Assembly: GCA_018894105.1 (NCBI GenBank)
Contig: CM032125.1
Coordinates: forward strand, 31,047,032-31,111,031
DNA from: Jacaranda mimosifolia
Lineage: Eukaryota; Streptophyta; Magnoliopsida; Lamiales; Bignoniaceae
Length of the DNA: 64,000 nucleotides
Direction: 5' to 3'
Position numbers and translations under genes: made by a program
Notes under the pieces: generated by a model
Databases searched by the model: none
The model's input: only the letters and a program-made list of their open reading frames with translations
What the model was told of the DNA's origin: nothing
Shown here: positions 12,510-25,445 of the stretch, piece by piece
How the letters are laid out: every line of letters begins with the position of its first letter
Position numbering within the stretch: the stretch's first letter is position 1

Positions 12510-12515
12510 CACGTG
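12510..12515. promoter_or_regulatory. G-box CACGTG, middle
   Basis: A second perfect CACGTG, in context AGTCACGTGC, about 620 bases upstream of the bHLH start codon. Confidence 0.35.
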
Positions 12516-12877
12516 CTCTATTACCTTATTAAAAGGATATATATAAGAATACGCTAATGCAACTATATATCATCTTAGTAGCACAAGTTAGCAAAATGTC
12601 ATCTGCTAATTACTACTCATTCTAAAACTTTAATGTCTTAATCACAAAATTATTCCAATAAAAAGTTTACATCATCGTCAAACTTTTTAAAATTTGTCTA
12701 TGTTCAGACATGCAATGAATACTAATAAAATAACCAATAATAAACAGTAATATTATTCGAATTCCCACAAGCTGCCATTTTATCGGCACCAATCATCAGC
12801 AAGTGGATTAATATAATAGTAAGGTAATTAAACAACATGCTATATAAAATGTCGGAGCCCAACTGTAGCTAATGAGT

Positions 12878-12883
12878 CACGTG
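12878..12883. promoter_or_regulatory. G-box CACGTG, proximal
   Basis: A third perfect CACGTG, in context GAGTCACGTGGGG, about 40 bases upstream of the likely TATA element. Position and spacing make it the best candidate control site of the gene at 13135. Confidence 0.45.
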
Positions 12884-12922
12884 GGGTTTACTGTTGGTAT
12901 TATACACTGCGCGCGCCCACTC

Positions 12923-12930
12923 TATTTAAG
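12923..12930 (+). promoter_or_regulatory. Likely TATA element of bHLH gene 1
   Basis: TATTTAAG lies 205 bases before the ATG, followed by a C/T- and A-rich leader, as expected of a plant core promoter. TATATAAAAT at 12841 is an alternative but would place the G-box downstream of it. Confidence 0.4.
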
Positions 12931-13134
12931 TCTGGACTTGCATTTCTACATAGGCATACTTCATTAGTACTATCTGCTCCTCAAGAAAAAAGAACAAAGT
13001 TTCAAAACTTTAAGTGTTGATTGGGTAGTTTAGTTTGTATAGTTTGAACACACACTTCTTGGTGCACAAACACACAGTCAGTGTATATTTAGTTCAAGAA
13101 AGAAGGAAACTTCTAGGATTGAGGATCATTGAAG

Positions 13135-14116
13135 ATGTTTCCTTTACAAAATGAGGGGCTCCTACTTGAGGATCTTTCGATTTTTGAGCAAGATAAATTC
13201 CTGGAGGATCTGCTGGTAGATTGTGCTGCTTTAGAGGGCAATGAACCTACTGATAAAGGTGTTGAAAAGAGGCAAAGAAAAGCTTCATCGGCCAGTGGGA
13301 TTGATCAAGAAAACAAGGATGATGAGGCACAGGGCAACCATGAGTCCAAGAAACTTGTGCACAGAAATATTGAAAGGCAGAGAAGGAAAGAAATGTCAGG
13401 CCTCTATGCTTCACTTAGGTCCCTTCTTCCTGTTGAATATGTCAAGGTGAATAATTAATATAAGTAAAAATAAGATGTACTTATATATATATGTATGTAT
13501 ATGCATATTTTTCTCTTATTTAATTCCCACAGACATTGAATTAATTTGTGGTTTAATTGGTCTGCAGGGAAAACGCTCTATATCTGATCACATGCACCAG
13601 GCCGAGAATTACATAAAACATATGCAGAAGAAAATTGATGAAATGCAAATAAAGAGAGATAAACTAAAGAAGCAGTCGCATAATGCACCAAGAACTGCAG
13701 ATAAAAGCCCAAATACCAGTAATTCGGCTAGTTCTGTGAAGATAAACCCTTGCGGGGATGGGATGGAGATCATAATCAGCAGTAGCCGGAAAGTTTTCCC
13801 CCTTTCAAAAGTGCTTGCGGATTTGCTTGGAAGAGGGCTCAATGTAATAAGCTGTATTTCTACCAGAGCCCACGAATGGTTCCTTCATAAAATTCAGATT
13901 GAGGTAAAATTTAATACATACAGAACAGAAATGTTTATATTTATATATATTGGAGTAGGGTTTTCTGATCATAATATATTATTCAAATGTATGATTTTGG
14001 GCTCGTTAATTCTAATTATATTTGTTATCATTTGTTTGCAGGTCAATGAATATTCCAGAAGCATTGATCTATCCGAGCTTGAAGAGAGACTGGTCAATTT
14101 TATTAGATTTGTTTAA
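13135..14116 (+). CDS. bHLH transcription factor, bHLH36/118/126-like (gene 1)
   Basis: Predicted nuclear DNA-binding protein of 240 residues. Exons are 13135-13446, 13568-13903 and 14042-14116; both introns are GT-AG and phase 0. The start is the ATG giving MFPLQ, which the two paralogues share. The basic region is at residues 76-88 (HRNIERQRR) with H76, E80 and R84, the triad that contacts E-box/G-box DNA. Helix 1 is about 85-100, the loop is crossed by intron 1, and helix 2 starts after GKRSISDHM. Residues about 160-235 form an ACT-like C-terminal domain. A family member is typically this size. Arabidopsis relatives in subgroup Ib are this short and share the intron sites. Target genes are unknown. 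Three G-boxes lie upstream, so binding by itself or a relative is possible (inference). It is clearly diverged from the pair at 34452 and 50772. Confidence 0.93.
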
Positions 14117-14566
14117 CATTAGCAGCTGGAGTATTATAAATCATCATGAGAAATTAATAACCAGGGACAGATCTAATTGGCCTTGAATCTGTGGATATTA
14201 ACTTTGTTCCTCGTCAGTTTCGTATACGCAATTTTTTTAGCTTTAACTGATTGATGTGCCGATTGAAGCGCATTTGCCCTTAAGAATGTTACATTTCATT
14301 TTTTTAATGAATCCTATGTTCTCTTTTCTGGGAACTTGAATCTTATAAAGAACTTTGGAGATTGCTATTTTCATCAAGCTCAGATTTTGTCATCTCATAC
14401 TGACGGTCATGATACTAAACCTCAATGCTTCTGTAGGAGTAAGAATGACAAATGAGATTTAGTCCCTTATTTGCTAAATCATTCTGACAAACAAAGAAAA
14501 ATATAGAACTAAAACATGGTCGTGAAATTGGAAATGGCTGATCTATTTGTTTCTAGTACTCCCAGA
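14117..14566. other. 3' flank of bHLH gene 1
   Basis: Likely 3' untranslated region and spacer. A-rich stretches that could act in polyadenylation follow the stop within 200 bases, but no site can be fixed from sequence alone. Confidence 0.4.
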
Positions 14567-14640
14567 TTCTTTCTTTCTTTCTTTCTTTTGATCTTTGATC
14601 CTCCTCCTCCTCCTCCTCCTCCTCTTCTTCTTCTTCTTCC
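14567..14640. repeat. (TTTC)n then (CTC)n/(CTT)n microsatellites
   Basis: A TTTC run at 14567-14588 is followed by CTC and CTT triplet runs at 14600-14640. The ORF across this region with a proline run comes from the repeat, not from a gene. Confidence 0.9.
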
Positions 14641-14928
14641 CCACAAAGAGGACCATGGCTGGTTAATTCCCAACTATCCTGCCCCTATAGGACTCGAATT
14701 CGCAACTGATTTATTCTAGTACTCCAAGATTCAATTGTTGTTGCCTTATATAGGACCATGAGCAGCTTATTCATTCAACATTCAACATTAGTACGTACGT
14801 GAACTCGAAATTTGTCTTGCATCATTCAGCATTAGCATGTGAACTTGAGCAACTTATTCATTACTTGTCATTTAACATTGATTAAGGTCAATATTGTGCA
14901 TTTGTGTAAGCATAATCCCAAACTCTCC

Positions 14929-14933
<5 letters not shown>

Positions 14934-14998
<65 letters not shown>

Positions 14999-15018
14999 GT
15001 ATATATATATATATATGT
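14934..15018. repeat. (CT)n microsatellite followed by (TA)n
   Basis: About 30 uninterrupted CT units end at 14994, then an (AT)n run. It is the longest simple repeat in the window and a likely length polymorphism. Confidence 0.95.
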
Positions 15019-15850
15019 ATTTATGCAACTTCAAATCTTTTTTGAGATATAATTGTAGATGATCTTTGTTTCCTCTTGCTGTTGCTCATGCTAAATCTGC
15101 ACCGTTTTCACTCTTCTTTTATATGCAATCGAGGAAGAAACTTGCTGTGAATTAATACTCCTACTCTACTTATTTGCTTCTCTCATTCATTATTCTGTCT
15201 TATAATATATCGTTTTTTTTCTTTGTTCATCTCAAGTCTCTAGTTGAATATTTGCCACTTCAGTTTCGCTTTACATATATATAGTTCATATATAAGTCTT
15301 AATTTTAGTAGACATACATTAACTCTATGATCATGCTTTCAAAAACAAGTCGAAAAGAATTACAAGTAATTTTCTCCATTCTTCTTCTCTTAGTTTGTGA
15401 GAGTTATGTAACTTTATTCACCGTAGTTTCTAGTCAAGTGATACTGAGATAGTGTGAAAAGAAAAAATGTCAAAAGAAAAATAAACGAGAGTAGGAAAAA
15501 GAGCAAGTTTTTACTATGTTGAAAATCTATAGAGGTGGCTGTTGACTCAAAGTTGTGAGATCTACATGTTCAGGAAAACAAAAATTAAAAGTGAAGATGA
15601 GAAGAGTCTTCCTAATAAGGATAGACCTGAATAGCAGCTCAGACTTAAGGCTAATTAAGGGATTGGGAAAAACAAGAAACATCTGTTAATCAAACTTTCC
15701 AATACTTAGAATGTTGTTTTTTTGGTTTGTTTATATGTTGATAGATATATAAGCATGTGGGCTTATCTAGATTTGTTTTCTTTGAAGATCTTTCATCAGA
15801 CATTATATATATTTATATATATGATTTCTTAATGGGATCTAACAAGTAGA
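15019..15850. other. No gene recognised
   Basis: AT-rich spacer downstream of the microsatellite. No coding, RNA or repeat-end signal supported. Confidence 0.5.
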
Positions 15851-16212
15851 TACTATAAAAAATTAGGGCATCACCTACAAATTAATGTTAAAAACTCGTA
15901 CCCTTAGCTACTTAATTAGCAATGGTCGAATTCAAAGTAGATTCTCTTGTAACTAACCTTCGATACAATCAATTCATAACTGATAATTATTATATATATA
16001 TACACACATATATATATTAACTTTCCTATGTATAATGCATTGTGCACTTGCAGTTGCTATGGCTATAAATTGACAACTAATAATTTTTGTTACTTGTTAT
16101 TTTAAAAAATGGCATTTACTATGGAGTATTTGTAGTTACAATTTGTAGTCATTGATACCGTGTTAATTTTACAACAAATCTTCATAATAATTATCTAAAG
16201 TTTTTTATAGTG
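15851..16212. mobile_element. CACTA-like MITE
   Basis: The left end TACTATAAAAAATTAG mirrors the right end CTAAAGTTTTTTATAGTG. The interior (TGTAACTAACCTTCGATACAATC, then an (AT)n patch, then CTAATAATTTTTGTTACTTG) matches the unit at 30613-30953. About 360 bp, non-coding. The family is related by sequence to CACTACAAAA-ended elements. Confidence 0.5.
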
Positions 16213-16305
16213 ATAATTCTATTCTTCACATGGGTGAAAAAAATGAAGAGTCTTGGTAAATTCCTGTATGTAAGGTAGAATCAAGGAATGAATACATAAG
16301 TTATT

Positions 16306-16967
16306 TGTTGTAACTCAGGAGGATCCATTATGAAAACTATGAAATAACAGTAAAGTTATTCAATTAAAGCTAACAGTAAGATTTAACGTGGTTTGGCAAT
16401 GTGCCTAATCCACTCGACAAATAAAAGGATCTTATTAATTTCAAATCAAAGTAATAGGACAACTTGAGTTCCACAAATCTCACGAGAATACCTAATACCC
16501 TTATTCTAAACTCCATCTCGAGAAAACTATCTCAAAATTAGTTATAATCACTCGTGTATAGTCTATCTCAATTTGTCCTGGAAGAAAACTGCTTAAATTT
16601 TCGCAAAAAAGAGTCCTTGGCCCATGGGCCTTGCGCCTTGCACCAGGTGTGCATGACTTGCAGCCGGCATGCACAAAACTGTCTTGTGCTAAGTTGTGCT
16701 GAGAGAAAACATCTTGCGCAGGGCATGTGATCCAGTACCTTGTGTGTTTGGGCGTGCACAGCCTTACACCCGGGTGCGCGTTGCCTTCGTTGTTGCCCCT
16801 ATTTCGCCTAGCGCCGTGCCCTCGCGCATACATCCTCATGCCCCAGCGTGGTGTCCAGCCAATGCGCTCGGGGTGTGCTCCTAAGCCCATTTCAACTCTT
16901 TGCTTTATTTCCCTCCATTTATTTCATTTCTCGTCAATTTAGCCCAAATTTGAAAGCAAAATCAACA
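16306..16967 (-). repeat. 3' LTR of the Copia element
   Basis: In + orientation it starts TGTTGTAACTCAGG and ends AAAATCAACA. It contains a GC-rich stretch (16620-16880). Both-strand ORFs there, including a 129-residue one on the minus strand, are non-coding by-products. Confidence 0.8.
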
Positions 16968-17248
16968 ATTCTCCATTTTAACTTGAAATTCACCATTCAT
17001 CTTCTTTGTCCTTGCCCCCCCAAAAGGGCCCTTTATCTGAGTCTGCAAATGCTAATCAAATCTAAACAATACTCGAATTTTATTCTTAGAACAATCTTGG
17101 TCAACATGTTTGCCGGATTATCCTTAGTTCCAATCTTATTAACTAAGATGACATCTTGAGACACCATATATCAGACAAAGTGGTCCCTCACATCAATGCG
17201 CTTTGTTCTCTCATGAAAAGCTTGATTCTTTGACAAGTGTATGTCACT

Positions 17249-20200
17249 TTAATTGTCACAAAACACAGTAGTAATATCAAAATCCATACCCATATCTTCG
17301 ATCAGTCCCTTTAACCAAATGCCTTCCTTCACGCCTTTAGCCAAAGCTATGTACTCAACTTCTGTTGTGGATAATGCAACTGATGAGTGTAAAGTTGCCT
17401 TCCAACTTACCGTACAACTTGAAACATAAAACACATACCCAGTCATGGACCTTCTGCCATCCAAATCTCTAGCATAATCTGTATTCACATAGCCAATAAT
17501 TCTAGCGGTAGAATTCAATTGACTATACTTTAAACACCTATCTGCAGAGCCTCTCAGATACCTCATGATCCATTTCACAAACTGCCAATGCGTCTTTCTT
17601 GGCTTGTGCATGCACCTGTTCACAACACTGGTTGCATGTGAAATATCTAGTCTAGTGCACACCACGGCGTACATCAAGCTACCCATGCACTAGCATGTGG
17701 CACATTAGACACGTGCTCTACCTCCTCCTCAGTACTTGGTGATAGATCTGATGAGAGCTTGAAATGAGTTGCAAGTGGCGTACTAACTACCTTGAACTTT
17801 TCCATCCCAAATTGCTCAAGTACCTTCTCAATGTAATGCTGTTGAGACAAGTACAACAATCATATATGTCTGTCCCAAATGATATTTATGCCTAATATCT
17901 TCTTCGCACTGTCCAAATCCTTCATCGCAAATTCTTTACTTAACTCAGCCTTTAAAATGTTGATCTCAGATATGTGTCTAGAGGCAACAGCATATCATCA
18001 ACGTACAACAGCAAATATACGATAAGGCTATCACTACATTTTTTATTAATATACACAGTAATCGTAAATACTTCTATTATATCCTATTTTGGTAATAAAA
18101 GTATCAAACATTTTATACCACTACTTGGGAGACTGCTTCAAGCTATATAAAGACCTCTTCAAGAGACATGCTTGATTTTCTTTCTCGAAAACAATGAATC
18201 CCTCTGGTTAACTCATGTAGATTTGTTCCTCCAACTCACCATGCAGAAACGTTATTTTCACATCCATCTGCTCAAGTTTCACATCAAACAGAGCCACTAT
18301 GGCTAGTAAAACATAAATGATGTATGTTTTACAACTAGGAAGAGCACTTCATGAAAGTCAACTCCATCTCTCTAAGTAAAACCCTTAACAACCAATAACT
18401 CCTTATACCTAGCATCTTCAATCCTGGGAGTCCCTTCCTTTTTCTTGTAGATCTATTTGCATCCTACAATCTTCTGCCTTTTAGGTACATTAACCAGCTC
18501 CCATGTGCTATTCTTGTGTAAAGACTCTATCTATTCACTCATAGTTGCTGCCTATTTATCAGAATCTGGTCGGGAAATAGCCTCATTGTATGTGACTGGA
18601 TCATCACCTATAAACTCCTCGGTTGAACTCAAAGCATAAGCAACCAAATCTGAATATGCAAACCGTTGTGGTGGTTTGATCTGTCTTCTTTCTCTATCAC
18701 GAACTAAATGATAGTTCTGTAGTGAATTATTTTCCTGTTGCTACTTAGGTGATAATGAATTTTTATCAGTTTCATTTATCACCTTCTGTTTTTCTTTTGA
18801 AACTTGCGGAGTATCAATTTCAATTTTTACTTTCTCCTTAACGCTATGTTAACTACTTTCGACTTGCTCCACCGTCTTCATCATAGTGGACTCATCAAAT
18901 GTCACATTGCTACTGATAATTATTTTGGAGTCTTTGTCATCATTACACCACAAACAATAACCCTTGACTCCATCTGCATAGCCTAGAAATATGCACTTCC
19001 TAACCCTTGGCTCAAGCTTCATATCTCGGATATGAGCATAGGCTGGATACCTAAATACTCTCAGATTTGAGTAATTAGCAAGAGATCTGGACTGGACTTC
19101 CAATGGTGTCTTGCAATCTAAAGCAGTTGAGGGTGACTTGTTCAGCAAATAACAAGCAGTATTTATTACTTCTACCTAAAAATCCTTAGACAATCTAGCA
19201 TTAAAGAGCATACATCTAGCTCTCTCCAAGATAGTCATGTTCATCCATTTTGCAACTCCATTCTATTGTGGTGTATATACAACAGTGCAATGCCTCATAA
19301 TTCCTTCCTTATTGCAGAATTCCTGAAATTTCTTATTGTTGAACTCCAATCCGTTATCAGTCCTCAAGCATTTTATTTCCTTTTCTTTCTGCTTCTCAAT
19401 CAAAGTTTTTCATTGCTTGAAGTTGACAAACACCTCATCCTTATGCTTTAGCATGTATATTCATACTCTTCGTGAGAAGTCATCAATAAATATCAACATG
19501 TACCTAGCACCTCCCTTTGAAGGAACCCGAGAAGGCCCCCAAAGATATGAGTGAATGTAATACAAGGTGCCCTTGGTACTATGAACAACGGCACCGAACT
19601 TCACCCAGTGTTACTTGCAAAGCACATACTGCTTGTCGAAATTCAACTCTCCAGTTTTCTCTCCATAAAGCAAACCTTGTTTGCTCAATTCTAAATTTCA
19701 CTCTCACTCATATACCTAAGCCACATATGCCGCAATATGATAGTATCATTGATTGATGAAGAAAATTTTGCAGTACCAAAAATTGTGCTGCCTTGCAATA
19801 TATAAAGGCCATTCCGCTTGTCTCCCTTTATTATAAGCAATTTACTTTTGAAAACCCGCAGAACTCTATCTCGAGCTCTGTAAGCTCTGTGCTCACAGCC
19901 ATTTTTGTCCAGAGTACCAAGCGGAATCAAAATTTTCTTCAGATTTGGAGCATAACGCATATCTGTTAGGGTCCTTACTATGCCATCATGCATTTTGATA
20001 CTAACTGAGCCAATTCCCACAACCCTGCCAGAAGCATTATTTCCCATAAGCACTTTACTACCATCGTATTTCTGATAAGTGGTAAATCAATCTTCTCATA
20101 GGCACATGTGGTAGGAACAACTACTATCCAAAATTCACTTTGAACTTATTAAACTCTTAGTAATGTTGTGAACAAGCCCACCATTAGACACATACTCAAC

Positions 20201-21000
20201 AATTCCTGCGATATCATCCCATTTCTGATCAGAAGTTTCACCTGCATCCTTAGCCTTCCATTATTCTGGACAATTTCGTTACCAGTGCCCATTTCTACTG
20301 TACTTAAAACACATATCGCCTATTCTAGGCTTGGTTTGGGACTTCAATCAACCTCTACTCCTTTTTTCTCTCGATCTACCCTTCACCACCAATCCTTCCC
20401 CACTTTCACTATTGTTACTGCTCAGGACATGTTTTCTCAATTCATTGGAATTCAATGAGGTATTTACATCCTCTATTGAAATTGTATCTCTCCCACATAG
20501 AAAAGTAGTAACCAGGTGCTCAAAGGATTTGGGCAGAGAACACAAGAGAATTAATGCTTGATCTTCATCTTCAATTTTTATATCTATACTAGCGAGATCC
20601 AGAATCACCTTATTGAAATAATCAATGTGCTGAGTAATAGATGTACCTTCCTTCATTCTCAATATGTATAACCACTATTTCATATACAACCAATTTGTTA
20701 GGGACTTCATCATATAGAAATTCTCCAGCTTCATCCACAATTCCGCTGGCGTACTTTCTGTGACAACCTATCTCAATACGTTATATCTTAATGATAACAC
20801 TAGAGTAGTGTAAGCCTTCACCATAAACTCATCATTTTCCTCATTTATTAATGTCTTTGGCAATAAATCTTTGCTCTTTAATACTCTTTGTAAACCGTGT
20901 TAACATAAGAGGACGTGCATCTTTATCTTCCATAGCCTAAAGTCATTCCTCCCATGGAATTTCTCTACCTCGTACTTAATGGCTGACATTTGATCCAACC
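17249..21000 (-). pseudogene. Copia gag-pol polyprotein, broken by stops and frameshifts
   Basis: Read from right to left. Gag start near 20900-21000 (KFHGRNDFRLWKIKM). Gag core at 20348-20662 ([18 protein letters not shown]). The region joining protease and integrase is at 19691-20053 (SIKMHDGIVRTLTDMRYAPN). The integrase C-terminal part is at 18849-19148 (RVRKCIFLGYADGVKGY). RT has its YVDDM catalytic box at 17991-18005. RNase H is at 17249-17686 (SMTGYVFYVSS, SVALSTTEVEYIAL). An intact polyprotein of this class is about 1300 residues in one frame; here the frame is broken at least six times, so it is not functional. Composition suggests a TNT1/Tork-like lineage, inferred only. Confidence 0.9.
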
Positions 21001-21017
21001 TAGCTTCGATACCGATT

Positions 21018-21671
21018 TTTTGTAACCTAGGAGGATCTATTTTGAAAACTATGAAATAACAGTAAAATAATCCAATGAAAATTGACAACAAGATTTAACG
21101 TGGTTCAATGATGTACCCAATCCACCTAGACAAAGAAAAAGACCTTATTGATTTCAAATCAAAGTAACATATACAACTTGAGTCCCATAAATCTCACAAG
21201 AACACCTAACATTTTCATTCTAAATTCCATCTTGAGAAAACTATCTCAAAAGCAGTTAGAACCACTCATGTGATAGACACTCGTGTATGGTCTATCACCA
21301 TTTGTCCCAAAAATACCTGCGAAAAAGAGTCCTTGGCCCATGATCCTTGCACTGCTTGACGCGTACAAAACTGTCTTGTACGAAGTTGTGATGAGAGAAA
21401 ATATCTTGCCACGTGCCCTAGCGCAAACAACTTGTGCAGGACGCACAATTCTGGAGCACAAAAAACTCATGCAAGGGTGTGCAGTTCTAGTGCCTTGCCC
21501 ACCCGAGCATGCACAACCTTGCGCCTAGGCGCCGTCGTGCCTTGGCGCGTGCATCCTCACACCCCGGCGTATGGGTCCTACCAACGCACACTGGGGTGTG
21601 CTCCCGAGCCCATTTCGACTGCTTCGCTCCATTTCTTTCATTTATCATCAAATTTCAAAGCAAAATTGATA
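21018..21671 (-). repeat. 5' LTR of the Copia element
   Basis: It is homologous along its length to 16306-16967, including the shared TTTGAAAACTATGAAATAAC and AAGAGTCCTTGGCCCATG segments. The outer end reads GATA in place of the expected AACA, a mutated TG...CA terminus. Confidence 0.8.
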
Positions 21672-21953
21672 TTATTTATTGTATAATTGTTATAATTTCA
21701 ATTAGAAGTTTTCATTTTGCATGACGGTGCAAGAATAAAGTCATGTAATTTTAATCGATCAATATGATCAAATTTAGTTTAATTATTCACATGGAAACTA
21801 TTAATCTTAAAACTTTTGTTGATTAATTAAAGTGTTATAATATTAAAATCCGTCATTTTCAAACAGTCAATGATTTAAAAAAAAAACACATTTTTTTAAC
21901 ATTTTTAGAAATCATATTTTTTAGTTAAGTTGGATTCAACTCAATTTGTCACC

Positions 21954-24900
21954 CACTGCGAGAAGACATTCTTTCTCTAATGGAAAATTTGTGACGAAAA
22001 GGGTTTCGTCACAATCAGAAGACAATTGTAATGAATTTTTGATGGATTACTAATAAATTTAATAAAATGAGCAAAAATATATATTAGTTATGATATTTGT
22101 GATGAATATGAAGAGTATATATGTAATGCCCCGATCAGGAGGCGCTTGCTTCCGACTGAGGTGCTACTCAAACAATACCGCACGTCTTCTATAACAGAAA
22201 ATACATTTCTCAAAATCCCAAAATAATTAATTTTTATAACGACCTTCATCAAAAGTTCTAGTTTAAATCGAAATATGGGCTTCTATCACCCTCATTGCTT
22301 CTTGTGTCGCCTAGGTTAGTTTATCTTCATTACCTGATTCTATATGGGGCAAAGAACAGAAGAAACAATAAAACAACGTAAGTTTGAATGACTTAGTGAG
22401 ATTGTATAGCAATAACAACAAAATAACAATTTCACAATTATGACATAGGGGATAAATAAAAACATAAATATTTTTAGAAATTGTGAGATAATGTTTTAGT
22501 CAAAATTTAGAGTGATCCATCTCACCACCGTCCCATACCAGTAATGAGACTTCAAAAATTCACTATCTCTCATAGAGGAATTTTAAATCACAATTACGAC
22601 CACAAGGGGTCGACATATCACTTGAATAATCACTGGGTTTGTGTTAAATACTCGAGTTTCAAAATATAAAATAAAATTAATGATCATTTTCACATTTTTT
22701 GCTGTTGGTGGTTATCCTACCTTATCACTCCACTTTTGAAAACATGAAAATTCTTATTCCTCCAAAGTATCGAGTGATCGGCTCGGACACTTAATCACTC
22801 ACTGGGCATTGCTAACTGCATGCCTAATCCCACTCATAAACAACTATCTCCAGATGGCCTACTGAGTAGGGATTATGTGTGCATTGTACACGGGTATCAG
22901 CCGAAAGATCTGTCATTGTCGGTCTGTTCCACCTGATTGCCTTTCGTAACCGATCCCAAGGCCCACCCCCAAGGATATTAAACACTTTCACTGTTATCAC
23001 GTAACACGTCCAACAACATTTCACTGAACACATCAAGTCACCATGTTAACACGAAATCACTACTTCATCACCAGACTGGTTTTAAGATAGACATAGTGAT
23101 AAAACATATATTTCAAAATCACTTTTTAATTTCCTCAACATAATTGCCAAATATAAGGTAAAGCGATATCAATCAATATCGACAAAAACTCTAAGTAAAA
23201 AAAAGGGCGATGTGGATTACTCTTTTCAACACAGAGAAAAAGGAATCAAGCGATCAGAATATATAACAAGTACATAAGTTCTTTTTCCAGCAAAGAAATC
23301 TCATACTAATGAGTATAAACTCACCTGAGAATTGCAGAGAAATTCATAGTCGCATGATCACTCAGGTTCTGGCTTTCTAGTTAGCCCGAGAACTAACATA
23401 AGATAACTCGAGTTATTATCCTATTAATCCTCTAAGCTTTAAGTGTTAATATAGTTAGTGTCTTAATCAATCAAGTTTAGTCTGTACAATTCTGTTAATC
23501 TCTATTTCACGCTTAAATACTTAAGAGAACTAAATGTAGTAATACTTAATTGTTTGGAGTGTCTATGTCTTGGTTTCCCAATCAATTCAAAGTTTAGAAT
23601 AAAATGACCCAAAATCAACATCGTGTTGATTTCTGAACCACAACTCATAATGTATTTAAATGTTCTTATCAAGTCCTCAGTTACTTCAATTATTCAGTCA
23701 TAATTGCTTCAAGCTCCATAGGACACTGAAATGTTTATATTCACCCATCATTATTCTTAATTCGATGAATCAGTAAACGAATAATCCGAATTCCACTTAA
23801 AAGTCTTAACGGTACTCCTTTGTGCCAACTGGGTTCAGTATCATGATAATTACAAATTAATCTAAAACATAGGCTAAATTATAATTTAACGGTTTTAATA
23901 CAGATCGTAATTAAACTCAATTCAAGAATCTAATTAATTCACCAATTTAATTGAATTAAAATTTGATTATTAAAAATTACCCAAATTGAATCGAATTGAG
24001 ACCCAAATTCAAGTTGAAAATAGCCCAGACCAGTCCGGGATCAAAATCTGCACAAGCTGCCTAAACAGCACAATCACGCGCCACCGTCGGCGATGGAGAC
24101 CGCCACCAACAATAAGCGCGCCTCAATGCCAGAAACAAAATGCCCTAACCAATTCTGGATTCCAACACCATTAAGTCAACCAATTGGCCGCTCAAAGCTA
24201 CAGTGAAACCCTACCCCGCCATCAACCACCACCGCTAATTCTCCCGCCACTGCCAATCGAAATCCAAAATTGAACTTACCACCATCATACCCATCACCTC
24301 ATGACCAAAGCCCACATAATTCCCATTCATTTCCATCATCGTACGCCGGAGAATGGCCGACCCCACCGCGAGCTCGGCGTTGTCCTTATTTTTCAGCCAT
24401 TTTCTTGGGTGGTTTTGTGCAAAATTGGTATGGTTGCGTTCCTTGAGCTGAGAGGAAGGCAACCATGGTTTTGGCTTTGAGTTTGGTGGTCGTTTTCTGG
24501 TGATTCGCTAGTGGGGTGAAATTTGGGCCATTCTTGAAAATTTAACAAAAATCCGTCCTTCAACTATATATATAAATATACATTTGAGCCCTTTCAATTC
24601 AGCCCCAAACTTTCTGACCGACTTCAAATTCACCCCAAAAAGTTTCAACCGCCTTCATTTTAGCCCTTAGACTTCAATTAAGTCCTCTAACTTTCAATTC
24701 TTGCATATTGACCTCCAAAATTCCTGTTTCTGAACAATCAAGTCCAAACTAGTTTATTTTGAGGTCCTTAAACTTTCATTTCTCTCACATTGACCCCCAT
24801 AATTTTAAAACTTTTACAATCAAGTCCTTTTTATTTATTTTTCGAGCCTTAAAATCCGATCAATTAACATCTTAATTTCTAATCCTTATTTTTTCAAAAT

Positions 24901-25445
24901 ACTGAATTTTAGGGGTATTACAATATATTAATATGAAGAGTTCGTTACAAATTTTATAACATAAATATAATTTTTTGATCCGTGATAAAATTTTTATTAC
25001 AAAATTAGTTCCATGATGCATTTTATTTTCGTCGCAAAACTAATCAATGATAAAACATATGCTAATGGTTTTGTGAAATAAGTCCATCATAAATTTAATG
25101 AAATCTATCATTCTGTGATGGATTTATTTTATAAATCCATTAGTATATGATTTGTCATTGATTAATTTTGTGATGAAAATAAAGTGAATCATAGAACTAA
25201 ATTTATAATGAAATTTCCATCACATATCAAAAAATCATACTTAGAATTATAAAATTTGTGACAGGCTCTTCATATTAATATATGCTCTTCATATTCATCA
25301 CAAATATCATAATTAATATATTTTTTTGCTTAATTTTTTAAATTCATTAGTAATCCATCAAAAATCCATTACAATTGTCTTCAAACAGTGACAGAAACCT
25401 CTACGTTAAAAATTTCTGTTAGAGAGAAGGTATTTTCTTGTAGTG
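21954..25445. mobile_element. Non-autonomous CACTA element carrying a solo LTR
   Basis: The left end is CACTGCGAGAAGACATTC and the reverse complement of the right end is CACTACAAGAAAATACC. The flanks are ACC at 21951-21953 and 25446-25448, the 3-bp duplication expected of CACTA elements. The inner arms repeat GACAATTGTAATGRATTTTT and GATATTTGTGATGAATATGAAG in inverse orientation. Without the nested LTR (22122-24922) the element is about 690 bp. It has no transposase. Confidence 0.85.
22122..24922. mobile_element. 2.8 kb solo LTR inside the CACTA element
   Basis: It starts TGTAATGCCCC and ends GGGGTATTACA, with a perfect 5-bp target duplication ATATA at 22117-22121 and 24923-24927. No primer site, polypurine tract, second LTR or coding domain was found, so it is best read as a solo LTR left by recombination, probably of a Ty3/gypsy element given its size. 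The only ORFs are short and unlike proteins. An alternative is a small non-autonomous retroelement. Confidence 0.75.

Larger units (their letters stand above)
16306..21671 (-). mobile_element. Copia LTR retrotransposon, decayed
   Basis: The LTRs are 16306-16967 and 21018-21671, about 660 and 654 bases, flanked by TTATT at 16301-16305 and 21672-21676. On the minus strand, the primer site next to the 5' LTR reads GGTATCGAAGCTAGGTT, close to the initiator-Met site of plant Copia elements. A purine-rich AAAATGGAGAAT adjoins the 3' LTR. Domain order gag, protease, integrase, RT, RNase H is that of Copia. The LTRs differ visibly, including a large GC-rich block that varies between them, so the insertion is old. 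Confidence 0.88.

Noticed and set aside
13129..13134. Earlier start two codons upstream of gene 1 ATG
   Set aside because: The codon is TTG, not ATG; the ATG at 13135 gives MFPLQ as in both paralogues.
14640..14710. Second SINE or tRNA-like B box on the minus strand (GAATTCGAGTCC)
   Set aside because: No A box at the right distance and no A-tail; the single motif is not enough.
16501..16890. 129-residue minus-strand ORF and overlapping plus-strand ORFs
   Set aside because: They lie in the GC-rich part of a Copia LTR; similar ORFs occur in the other LTR in other frames. No domain.
18457..20561. Several plus-strand ORFs of 60-96 residues
   Set aside because: All are antisense shadows of the Copia gag-pol remnant.
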